A DNA stretch of 64,000 nucleotides from Rebecca billardiae RCC1528 (taxonomy: Eukaryota; Haptophyta). The notes under the pieces were generated by a model. The model worked only from the letters and a program-made list of their open reading frames with translations, was not told the origin of the DNA and made no database searches. The position numbers and the translations under genes were made by a program. Shown in pieces: positions 1 to 9,201 of this stretch; the stretch's first letter is position 1; each line of letters starts with the position of its first letter. The stretch covers positions 2,790,001 through 2,854,000 of the forward strand of contig OZ251229.1 of the NCBI GenBank assembly GCA_965240325.2, in the 5' to 3' direction.

Positions 1-1114
1 GGTACTCGCTCTTGAGGCACAGCTTCTGCAGGAAGCGGCGCGACATGTGCGGCCCGTGCGCGTGGCAGCGGCCGCCCGAGATGTGGTTGAAGCACGCTGG
101 CACACTCGGCTTCCACATCGAATCCCTGTACGGCGCGCTCAGGTTGGCGGCCGTCCACAGGTGCGAGCCGTCGGGCTGCCTCGACGAGTTCCACGCGTGC
201 CACAGCGTGTACCGGTCGTACAGCTTGGGCTTGAGCAGGTGGTGCCGCGCCCAAGCGCGCGCCAGCGGCAGCGAGTGCTCGCGGTGCAGCGCGACCACGC
301 CCGTGTGGATGCCGTCGCCGCACCGCCCCGCCTCGTTCGGCAGGCAGCGCGCCTCCATCCTGCTGAGCAGCAGCTGCCGCTGCGCGCTGAACACGGGCGG
401 CTGCCGCACCATGTCCGCGACGCAGCCCGGCTGCGCGACGACCTTGTCGCAGTCGTGGAAGATGAGGATCGGCGGCCCGCGCTCGCCTACCAGGTCGAGC
501 ATCAGCGCCTTCACCGCCTTGGCGCTCGTGCGCAGCAGCCCGCCGCCGAAGCTGAATCCGCCGGGCAGCTCGCGGATCCGCTTGTACACGTGGTCGAGCA
601 CGTGGATGTTCGGGTTGCCCGTCGTCGCGCGCAGGCGCTGCTCGTCGAAGCAGGGCGACGCGAGCCCCGCGGTCGAGCCTGCAAAGAGGTACACGGGCCC
701 CATCCAGCCGCCGATGCGCACGAGCGTCTCGATCGCAGCGATGCACTTGAAGGCAAACTTGCTCGCGTAGATGTCGGTGGCGGCGAAGACGAAGCCCACC
801 TGGCCATCGGCGTCGTAGGTGTGCGGGGCGGAGCGGATGCACCCGTCCGCGTCGTGATCGTACACCGACTGCAGCGGCGCAGCAGCGCGCGCTGCACTCG
901 CGTTGGGCGGCGGCCTCGCCCCACCGCCGCTCGCTCTCGCGTCCGACGCCTTTGGCCGCGGGCCGGTCGCTGGCGGTTCAGACGGATGATGAGCGAACGC
1001 GAGCACGAGCACGAGGGCCGTTGCCGCCATCGCCAGGGCACCAAGTGCACGTTGGCGTGCAGTGGGTCGCAGCGCCTCCTCTCCATTCCCAGCGCCGAGG
1101 TCGAAGCGACGCAT
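1..1114 (-). CDS. Type II membrane protein, glycosyltransferase-like (3' end outside window)
   Basis: An open frame of 371 codons runs from the ATG at 1114 off the left edge, so the C-terminus is missing. The first 22 residues are polar, then residues 23-41 (ALGALAMAATALVLVLAF) form one membrane anchor, then an Ala/Pro/Arg-rich stem of about 45 residues and a well-conserved-looking globular part. This cytosol-anchor-stem-lumen layout is typical of Golgi enzymes. The globular part holds a Rossmann-like strand (GFVFAATDIYASKF), an acidic HDCDKVV that could serve as a DxD-type metal site, and a Cys/His-rich tail (CFNHISGGRCHAHG). I cannot assign a known family. No intron is seen. The gene is certain from G/C third positions; the transferase role is inference from architecture. 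Confidence 0.75.
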   Translation of the reverse strand, partial: MRRFDLGAGNGEEALRPTARQRALGALAMAATALVLVLAFAHHPSEPPATGPRPKASDARASGGGARPPPNASAARAAAPLQSVYDHDADGCIRSAPHTYDADGQVGFVFAATDIYASKFAFKCIAAIETLVRIGGWMGPVYLFAGSTAGLASPCFDEQRLRATTGNPNIHVLDHVYKRIRELPGGFSFGGGLLRTSAKAVKALMLDLVGERGPPILIFHDCDKVVAQPGCVADMVRQPPVFSAQRQLLLSRMEARCLPNEAGRCGDGIHTGVVALHREHSLPLARAWARHHLLKPKLYDRYTLWHAWNSSRQPDGSHLWTAANLSAPYRDSMWKPSVPACFNHISGGRCHAHGPHMSRRFLQKLCLKSEY

Positions 1115-1486
1115 CACCCGAGAAGGTTGGAAGTGGAATGGCGGCGTCGTCGGCTAGGGGGGGTGGCACAGCAAGGTGGACCTTGATCGAAGCCGGAAGG
1201 AGGGGTCCACCTTTACCAAGCCACCAATAACTCCATCAAGGTCTTACGGATATTCCACAGGCGAATTCATTACCGGAAAACGCTTGGTGGTGATTGGCTA
1301 GGCAATAGATTACTACTACGAACCTAGAGAGCTCTCCTGTTCTGAAACTGTACGTATCATACTTGAACTTGTACCGTACCGTTCCAACGTCACCGTCGGA
1401 CTGGGACTGACGCCTTGACGTGCGACGACGCCAAGGTGAAGGAAGATAGCACTTAGCAGACTTGGCAGTGAGTGAATAGTGCACTC

Positions 1487-1640
1487 ACCCGGAGTGAGTG
1501 CAACTGAGTGCACTCACTCCCGGACTCGCACGCACTCACTCATCGGCGGGCCCCCGCCATCCGGACTCTGCACGCACTCACTTGGTGGCTGCCGCCCTGC
1601 CGCACGCACTCACTGCGTGTGCCGTGAGTGCGGCGCCGCC
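1487..1640. repeat. GCACGCACTCACT cluster 1 with hairpin
   Basis: Three copies of GCACGCACTCACT start at 1528, 1570 and 1602 (spacing 42 and 32 bp). Just upstream, 1492-1502 (GAGTGAGTGCA) and 1509-1519 (TGCACTCACTC) are perfect inverted repeats around a 6-nt loop. The cluster shares the longer word CCGGACTCTGCACGCACTCA with cluster 2. Confidence 0.8.
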
Positions 1641-2346
1641 CACGGCCGCGGCGTGTGCCGCGCGCGCTGCGGCGGACGCGGGACGCGGCCAGGCGCCAGT
1701 CGTCTAGCGGCCGGATTGCGGAGTGGGACCCTCCGGATCTAAGCCACGCTGCGCGCGGCAATGACCTATATCTACACATCTACCGTCGTGCTTCTCTCAG
1801 CATATAGTAGCACGCATCATCCCCGCCATCGCTGGCATAGCCTCACCATCATCCTCAATCCTGGTCGTCGTCAGCCGGTCTGCTTCACTCACTCACCGGT
1901 CTCACCTCACACCTGTGGCCGGTCAGTCAGTCACGGATACCGTAGCCAGCCTAACCTCGCTCAATGCGGCACTCGAGCTCGGCCTCGATTCGCGTCTTCC
2001 TTGCATGCGTGGGCTCGGGGATGCCCGTGCACTCCTCACTGGCCTCCATGAGCAGCGTTGCTCACCGAGCTCGGGGAGCGATCAGCGAGTGGCTACGCCG
2101 CCGCCGCCGCCGCCGCCGCGCGCTCGCTCATTGAGACGTGGCATGCAACGGACTGGCGCGAGAGAAAGAACGGCAGCGGACCAGTCAGCAAGAAACACCA
2201 AGATAGCGCTCGGCGCAGGCGTTCCCCTGTCCCCTTCGCAGCAGTTGCCCATCACTTCATTGCCGAGCGCAAGCCTTAGCCCGACGCACCGTCATAGCGA
2301 TGACGCGTGCGCGCGCCACCGCGTGAAGGTGTCGCACCACTTGGCA

Positions 2347-2505
2347 CTCGAGTGCACGCACTCACTGGCCGGCGGAGCCGGCCCCGCACGCACTCACTCG
2401 TTCGCGGGGCCCCGCGCAGCCGGACTCTGCACGCACTCACTCGTGACGGCCCTGCCGCAGCCGGAGTCGGCCACGCACTCACTCAAAACCTTCACTCACT
2501 GCCAA
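2347..2505. repeat. GCACGCACTCACT cluster 2
   Basis: Copies start at 2354, 2386, 2429 and (one mismatch at the first base) 2471, with spacings of 32, 43 and 42 bp, followed by a weaker TTCACTCACT. The same 32 and 42 bp steps occur in cluster 1 about 820 bp away. The segments between motifs are GC-rich and differ, so this is a motif array rather than a simple satellite. Confidence 0.8.
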
Positions 2506-3240
2506 GTCTGGAAGATAGCCGACATTATCAAGGCTGTCTCCAGACCATAATGTGTCATCGCCTGTCGGTTCGCGCTCTGCGGGAATCGCGGTTCGACTGG
2601 CGGGTCAACATTACACGCGACTGTACTCGCCTGCCTGTGCTGTGTTCAGCGTCTGGCTGAACTGATGAAGAGCACGTGGCAGACTCGCTGCGCAGCCGAG
2701 CACACAGTTGATGAGGCCGCGCCGCTGCTCCGCAACGGCCGAGTGAACGGGCACGGTCACGGACGCGCCAGCGACTGAGCAGCTAGTCGTACGTACCGAG
2801 CAGTCGTACTCCTGACGCGAGACTGGCCGGCGCGCTGCTGAACACGGCGTAGTTACGGTCTAGGCCAGCTGACCAGCGTCCAGCACCGCAGCAGCGATGT
2901 GACGGACGTGACGACTCAGACTGCCTGCTAGCTACACTCCGGATACCGAGTCGATATCGCTATCGAGCTACACGGTATGGCGAACGGATACCGCCGCGCG
3001 CGGCTGATTGGCGATATGTGACTGCCAAGTGGCTCCGGCTTCGGTCCGGACCCCCCCCCCGGCCCCAGTCCGGTCGTCACTGGAGCGTTATTACATCTTG
3101 ACACTGCAATCGGCGCGGGATCGCCGCCTCTGATGATCTACGATGCTCCTGGCAGACCACCCCAGGCGGTCCGTGCTTGGACGGCATTACGGCCGCTGAT
3201 GAGCAAGTGGATCCCGGTAACGGGCCACACCTCCTATATA

Positions 3241-3404
3241 GGTTCAGACTCTATTTTCTATAAGTAAATACCCAATCCGGGTGCCATTTTCACATACATA
3301 TGTATACAGGTGTCCGGAACACTCCCGGACTGTGCTGAAATCTGAGTAAGGGACGGGTATAATATTACATATATATAGTAAAATAGCTATAGAGAGTCTG
3401 AACC
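3241..3404. mobile_element. 164-bp MITE with 12-bp terminal inverted repeats and TA duplication
   Basis: The left end GGTTCAGACTCT (3241-3252) is the exact reverse complement of the right end AGAGTCTGAACC (3393-3404). Both ends are flanked by TA (3239-3240 and 3405-3406). The inside is AT-rich and non-coding, unlike the surrounding DNA. TA duplication and small size fit a Tc1/mariner-type non-autonomous element. No second copy is visible in the window. Confidence 0.7.
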
Positions 3405-3690
3405 TATTGCCATTCGGGGAGGTGGTCGAATCGGTAGGGGGTCCATCTGATTAACTCGAGTTTTGATTTCTTTTCTTTTCCTTTTCAGAATAACTTGTTC
3501 GGCGTGTTTTCGCGATCGGCAGATTCCAAATCCGCGCTCGGCTCGGCCCGGCGCGGGAGCGGAGCTCTGAACGGGGTCGGCAAGGCTGATGGCCCTCGTC
3601 GACGGCCGTCCGCTCGCCATTGGGCGCGCCCACATCGGCGCAGGCGCCTCGCCGAGCGACTCGGTGGACACGGACACGTAGCCACGGTTC

Positions 3691-5018
3691 GTGTGGACCG
3701 GGCTCTCGCTGGGAGTCGCTGGCCAAACGACGCTCGTGCTTCATCATTTGAATCTGCGTGCTCGACGTGTGCTGCTCGCGACCAAGGAGCGCGTCCTAGG
3801 AGCACGTGCAGGAGAGCAATACGGAGACGAACATGCGCAATATGGTGGGATGGGCATCGACATCGACTGGACACTGTCTCCTTCCCCACCCGTCGCTGCC
3901 ATCTCGCCCTCGGACGTGCCCGCGACGCCTCTGCCGCAAGGGCCAGCTGCCGCCGACCAACTTGCGGACCGCTGTGCCGGGCATGACGAGGTCCAGGGCG
4001 CGGCAGATGATGATGCACGCGTGCCCATGGGTGTGTGCGACCCGCCCGAGGTCCCTGCCGGCACCGCCGAGGGGCTCGCCTCCTCCGCGGACGGCCTCGA
4101 CTGTGAGCAACCGTGCAGGCCCGAGCTACGGCCTGACGTCGACGTCAGCGCGCAGCAGCTCGAGGAGACGGCGGTGGCGGCGCGCGCCATCCACGTGCTA
4201 CAGCCCTCGACCAGCTGGCGCGTGGCCGGCACTCGCCCGCGGTACGCATCGGTTCTCGACTTCATGCTCCTCGACCTCCTCCGCACGCTCGTGGTCTCGT
4301 GGAGCTCATGCTTGAGATCTTGAAGAAGCACAAGCCGTGGGTCAGAGTGTTCACCCCTGCGTGCGCCCAGACCGCGCGCGACGGTCGGACGAAGAAGCCC
4401 AAGGCGCTCACGCTCGTCTGCGTGGATGCGCTCGGCATCTCGTTGCGCCACGACTCGCCGCGGCTCGAGGTGATCGGCATCTGGCTGATGACCGTGCACA
4501 GGTGGTGGAAGGGCAAGCACGAGGACATGGAGCGCATCCTGAGCCGGAAGCAGGGCGCGTCGGCGGCGGAGAGGAAGGCGGAGCTGGATGTCGATGACAC
4601 GTCGCTGGGCGCCGGCGACGACAGCTGCCCCTTCCGCGACCTCTACTCGCCCCCCGACGCCAGCGCGCCGCGCGCGTCCGCAGCAGGCCGCGTGCAGGTG
4701 CAGCTGCACGAGCAGCGCGTGACTCCTGCTGAGCACGCGATCATCTTGGAGCAGCAGGTGCGCCTGACGGAGCAGCAGGTGGAGCTGAACTCGTCGCGCA
4801 AGGCGATCGCGCGCGCCGTCGCCGACGCTGCGCGCGCCAGCTTGCGCGCCAACGCAACCGAGCGCAGCGCGCGGGGGGGCACAGATCGAGCTGCGGCCGA
4901 GCGGGCTGCCATGGCTGCCGACTGCGCCGAGTTCGAGCGCGAGAGGAGAGCGGCGGAGCTCGAGGGCGAGCGCGCGGCGAAGCGCGCGCAGTCCGCCGCA
5001 GTACTGGTGGACCGGTGA
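3691..5018 (+). pseudogene. Frameshifted gene for a protein with a coiled-coil C-terminus
   Basis: Two overlapping plus-strand frames both show G/C third positions: 3691-4323 (first ATG at 3850) and 4299-5018. They join if one copy of an 8-bp near-repeat CTCGTGGT/CTCGTGGA (4288-4295/4296-4303) is removed, giving a continuous stretch ...LLRTLVELMLEILKKH. The first part is acidic and low in structure; the middle (KHKPWVRVFTPACAQ, IGIWLMTVHRWWKGKH) looks folded; residues after about 4740 form an Ala/Arg/Glu-rich coiled coil. I recognise no family. The break could be a real mutation, an assembly error, or two separate exons. Upstream, 3465-3488 is a pyrimidine-rich tract ending CAG that resembles a 3' splice site but does not keep either frame open. 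Confidence 0.4.
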
Positions 5019-6279
5019 CGCCCTCGCGTGGGCTAGGGTACGACGAACGGCGACGACGCCGGTGACACAGAGCACGGGCACGGAAGTCGCCGAACGGACC
5101 GCGGCAAGCTCGGCGGCGGCGACTGCTAGTGCTAGTCTGCGCACGCAAGCGCCAAGCCTCGATGGCGGAGGACTCTCTCACGACTATGGGGATGGTGGCA
5201 TGCTCAGAGGTGGGCTTGGTAGTGTGCTTCGGCACGCAGCCCGCCGCCCGCATCAGGTCCGTCCGGGCCTGCTGCGGCACGGTTCGAGTGGCATGAGCCC
5301 GCCGTCAATCCCGACTGAATCCGCGCGGCGGCGCGGCCTATTCGGATGACCCAGCACGAATAGTGAACAAGGTAGTACCCCCATATTGACAGCACCCTGA
5401 ATATATATTTAAAACACACCCATATTATATAATAAACGGGTAGATACGCGCGCATATATACGGGTACGTGTCTCTAATATTAAATGGGTACGTAACATGC
5501 TCGATCTTGGGTGGAGTAGTTTTTCCTCGCCCTCTACGCGCACTCATCGTGCCTTCTAAAAATCAGCAATTCCACCGTAATTTTATTTGGGCGGGTTGCA
5601 ACGGTTATGAATAATAAGTAAGTTCGACGATATACCGTCATTTAGCCGCCATAACAAGTCGTTGACGTTTGGCTGAATCTGTATGTGACACAGTGGCGCA
5701 GCTGGCGCGCGCGCACGACCGCGCGACGGCACGCGGAGTCGGTTTTGCGTGCTTCTGACGGCTGGGCTGGGTTCCGGGACATATTTGTGGGTGCCTTCGC
5801 AAGCGCCTCGCTCGTCAGACACCTAAATCGCATGGTTGTCGAAAATCACAAATCAGTGGGCGGCTGCTGTCATGGACCCCCTAGAATAAGTAGAATCGGG
5901 TCGCGGGCCCGACTCGCGGATCGGATGCAGCGCGTGCGACTGATTTCTCGTTGATGAATAAGGGCGGCAGTGTCGTCAATCGGGCATCGGCCATCGGGGG
6001 TCGGAAGCGGGTACTACTGCTCTGCTGCATGGTCCGCTGCGCAGCAGCGGTTGACTTATTCGGCTGGCACGCGGGGCCACTGGCACTCAGAGTCAGACGG
6101 ACCGGGAGCGGTATAACGGCGGGCCGGGCTCCGCGGACGCCCGGCCCCGGACGGGGGCGCGGCTGCGGCCGGCGGGGGTGCCGCGGCGGACCGGAGCTGG
6201 AGCCAAGTCGTCCCGTCAGAGTCGTCGTCATCGGCACCTCTATAGCAATAAGTCAGTCCGATGGCGCCCGTCGTCATCG
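5019..6279. other. Gene-poor interval with AT-rich island
   Basis: 5380-5680 is strongly AT-rich with short GGGTA-containing words (near 5438, 5461, 5485). No frame has coding character and no inverted-repeat element could be delimited. The right end, 5900-6279, is the 3' flank of the channel gene. Confidence 0.5.
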
Positions 6280-8769
6280 TCAGACCCTGTCTGATGGCCC
6301 CGCCCGGTGATGCTGCTTATCGTCATCATTGCCGCCGTCCGCCTCGAACGAGGGTCGTGACCGCGGCGGCCGGCTGGAAGGCGTCAGGCTCGAGGAGGAG
6401 GACGAGGCGGCCTCCACCTCGCACGCGGGCGGCGGCTGCGCTGGCGGCCGCCGCGCGCCGGGCCGCGCGCTCTGCGCGTACGCGCGCGCCGACGCGCTCA
6501 TGAGCTCCCGCACGAGCTGCTGCTGCGCGCGGCCGACCTCGGCGCTCGCGGCCGCACCCGCGAGGTCGAGCTGGGGCCGGCGCTCGTGCTCGTGCGGGCT
6601 GCGCGCCTCGATGGCGGTGGGCGTGGTCGGCGCCTCCGTCACCGCCATGTCCGCGGGCTCGGCCGCTCCCCTGCCGTCGCCGGGCGTGCCCGGCGCGCCG
6701 CCCGCGTGCGCGGGCTCGCGGTCTGCGAGGGCGCGCGCGCCGGCCGCGTCGTCGTCGTCGTCGCCGTCGCCGCCGCCCTCGTCGTCCGCCTCCTCCTCGA
6801 TGCCGTCGGCCGCGCCATGCAGCGCGCGGCACGCGAGGAAGCGCAGCACGTCCCCCGCGTCCGTGCCGTGCGGCACCTTGCCGCTCGCCACCTTGCCCAG
6901 CGCGTAGTGCGAGAACCGCTCGCGCGTGAGCTGGCTTGTGTGCAGCACGGCCGCGAGGTCCAACAGCTGAGCCCGGCCCAGCCGGCGCAGCTTGCGCGGC
7001 GCGCAGAGGGTCCAGAGGACCTCGCGCAGCACGGAGGGCGCGAGCTGCGCCGCGCTCTCCTCGTCCAGGATGTGCGTGCTCAGCTCGTCCGCAACCGCGC
7101 CGTTCGCCACCGCCTCCGCCTGCTGCTCGGCGCGGGCAGCGCGCGGGCCGGCGCGGCGCAGCGCGCGGCGCGGCGCGGCGCGGTGTCCCGGTGAGGCGCG
7201 CGGGCCGGCGCGGCGCGGCGCGGTGCCGTGGCGAGCGCGGCGGTGAGCGCGCGCGCGCGCGCGCGAGGTGTGCTGCGCGCCGCGTACCTGCTGCGCGGCG
7301 AGCCTGTGCAGCTCGCGCATTGCCTCGAGCTCGGCGCGCTCCGCCTCGGCTCTCGCCAGCGCCTCCGCCTCCTCCTTCGCCTCCTTTGCGCGGTCGATCG
7401 CGCGGAGGTAGTTGTCAATCATGATGGTGACGATCACGTTGGAGAGGACGACGGAGGTGGCGAAGGTGTACGAGACGAAGAAGCCGGAGCCCTTGATCAC
7501 GTTCTCCGCGTTCGACTCGTAGATGATCGGCCGCGCGATCGCCGCCCAGCCGTCCAGCGTCTTCACTTGGTACATGGTAAACATGGCGCGCGCAAACGTA
7601 CCAAACTCTGCGTGCGCGTACGGGCCGAAGAAGTCGACGGCGATGATCGACCAGATGCCCATGAGCACGCCGAGCACGATGATCGCGTTGCCCACCTTGG
7701 GAAGCGCGTCGAAGATCGCCTCGATGATCGTGCGCAGGCTCTCCACCCGCTTGAACAGCCGCAGCACGCGGAAGGCGCGGAACAGGCGGAGCACGCTCAC
7801 GCCCGGCACGCTCGCGGCGAGCAGCTTGACCCATGTGACCGTGACGATGAGGACGTCGAAGACGTTCCAGCCGGAGGCCCAGAACGGGCGGCACCAGTAC
7901 GCGTACGCGTTCCACGCCAGCTCCACGCTGAACGCGCACGCGAACGCCCACTCCGCCGCCGCGAACACCCGGACCGACGCGTCGGTCCTGACCTCGGCGA
8001 GCTGCGCCTCAATTGCCGCCTGCAGGAAGTTGGCCACGATAAGCAGCGCGACGAGGAGCTGGACGGGCGCGGTCTCGTACACGGCGCGCGCGGCCTGCTG
8101 CGCCCACGCCGCGGTCCACGGCTCGGGGCGGCTCCCCGCGCGCGCGAGCTCGGCCAGCCGCGCCTCGATCACGGCCTCGATCGAGCTGCGCCGCGCGAGC
8201 TGCCGAGGCGGCAGCGGGCCGGCGAGGCTTTGCGAGCGGCGCGGGGTGCGGCCGTTGGGGCCGGCGGGCGGCGCGAGCGTGCCGCCGGAGCGCGCGTCTC
8301 GCAGGCTGCCCACGCCGCGCACAACCGGCGCCGGGCCGCTCATGCTGTTGCTGCGCACCGACGTGCGCGACGCGCGCGCGTCCCGCGGCGGCGGCGTGGC
8401 GCGCCTCAGCGGCGTGCGGCGCGGCTCGACGAGCGGCTCGGTGTCGGTGCGCTTGGCGAGGCGCCGCGGCGGCGTGCGCGCGCGGCTAGGGGACAGGCTT
8501 CTCGGCGTCGAAGCGCCCGAGCCCACGCGCCTGCGCAGCCCGCTCGGCGACTCCTCGGCGCCGAGCGCGCCGTGGCCGAGCTGGGTCGGCGCCGCGTCGG
8601 CCGTCGGCGGCTCGGTCGGCGCGCGCGAGGGGAAGGAGAGCTGGTCCTCGGGATAGGTGAGGCCGTAGCCGCTCGGGCGCGAGTGCCGCGCGGGCCTCTC
8701 CCCGTCCTCACCTTCGCCCTCCTCCAGCTCTCTCCGTGCGTTCAGCACGGCCAGCGTCGCGGACGCCAT
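6280..8769 (-). CDS. Single-domain voltage-gated cation channel
   Basis: One six-segment channel domain sits between disordered ends. S1 (LLVALLIVANFLQAAI) begins near residue 236, then S2, S3 (FDVLIVTVTWVKLL), and S4 near residue 326 with basic residues at three-residue steps (RLFRAFRVLRLFKR). S5 precedes a pore loop with the filter TLDGWA near residue 403, then S6 (VVLSNVIVTIMIDNYL) and a coiled coil. The acidic filter with Trp is the pattern of one-domain sodium/calcium channels such as bacterial NaV and the algal EukCat group; ion choice cannot be read directly. An intron at about 7123-7287 (CAG/GTACGC...CAG, phase 0, 165 bp) removes Arg-rich sequence from the coiled coil. I chose the ATG at 8769, giving about 774 residues; the frame stays open upstream without an earlier ATG. 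The acidic tail contains a poly-Asp/Glu stretch. Confidence 0.85.
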   Translation of the reverse strand: MASATLAVLNARRELEEGEGEDGERPARHSRPSGYGLTYPEDQLSFPSRAPTEPPTADAAPTQLGHGALGAEESPSGLRRRVGSGASTPRSLSPSRARTPPRRLAKRTDTEPLVEPRRTPLRRATPPPRDARASRTSVRSNSMSGPAPVVRGVGSLRDARSGGTLAPPAGPNGRTPRRSQSLAGPLPPRQLARRSSIEAVIEARLAELARAGSRPEPWTAAWAQQAARAVYETAPVQLLVALLIVANFLQAAIEAQLAEVRTDASVRVFAAAEWAFACAFSVELAWNAYAYWCRPFWASGWNVFDVLIVTVTWVKLLAASVPGVSVLRLFRAFRVLRLFKRVESLRTIIEAIFDALPKVGNAIIVLGVLMGIWSIIAVDFFGPYAHAEFGTFARAMFTMYQVKTLDGWAAIARPIIYESNAENVIKGSGFFVSYTFATSVVLSNVIVTIMIDNYLRAIDRAKEAKEEAEALARAEAERAELEAMRELHRLAAQQVRGAQHTSRARARAHRRARHGTAPRRAGPRASPGHRAAPRRALRRAGPRAARAEQQAEAVANGAVADELSTHILDEESAAQLAPSVLREVLWTLCAPRKLRRLGRAQLLDLAAVLHTSQLTRERFSHYALGKVASGKVPHGTDAGDVLRFLACRALHGAADGIEEEADDEGGGDGDDDDDAAGARALADREPAHAGGAPGTPGDGRGAAEPADMAVTEAPTTPTAIEARSPHEHERRPQLDLAGAAASAEVGRAQQQLVRELMSASARAYAQSARPGARRPPAQPPPACEVEAASSSSSSLTPSSRPPRSRPSFEADGGNDDDKQHHRAGPSDRV

Positions 8770-9201
8770 GGCCCGCGCGAGATGCCCCGCACGTCCAGGC
8801 TGACCGCCACCCTGCTTGTGCCCCAGCAGCAACGAAAATGATGCGCGCCCTTCCACGGGCTTCCTTCCATCCGTAGGCCGAGCAGCGTGGGCTGCGCCCT
8901 TGGGGCTGCGTCGTTAATCGTTCTTGAAATCGCAATAGGACACTGGGCTTCCATATTCGTGCGCGCCAATCGGCGAGCAGCACCGAACCGACTTCGGCGG
9001 GAATCGAGGAATCTTTGGTTGCTACTGGTGCTGAGCCCCCTCCGGCCCTCCCCAACAATGAACAAGCTGCGCACGCCCGGACGGCGGACAGTCAACACCG
9101 GGCAAAGGCAATGGCGGCCTGCTGCGTAGTGACGACACACTCGCCGCACTGGACTTGGCCCGGCGGGGTGCCGCGAGCGCGGCTGCACGCGTCCCCGGTC
9201 C
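8770..9201. other. Spacer between CFAP65 3' end and channel gene start
   Basis: Both neighbours are on the minus strand, so this 432 bp holds the CFAP65 3' untranslated region and the channel promoter. It is less GC-rich than the flanking exons. I see no clear TATA box, repeat or RNA gene. Confidence 0.5.

Larger units (their letters stand above)
1115..3240. other. Intergenic region upstream of the type II membrane protein gene
   Basis: There is no frame with coding character here. It holds two clusters of the GCACGCACTCACT motif, given separately, and around 2650-3060 a tract of short degenerate repeats rich in ACTG/CGTAC words. Composition drops from about 65% GC to an AT-rich stretch near 3230-3400. 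Confidence 0.6.

Noticed and set aside
1487-2505. CRISPR-like spaced repeats
   Set aside because: The repeat is only 13 bp, spacings vary, the genome is eukaryotic and no cas gene is present.
3411-3490. tRNA-like look (GGTGGTCGAATCGGTAGGGG...)
   Set aside because: No acceptor stem, anticodon stem or T-arm pairs up.
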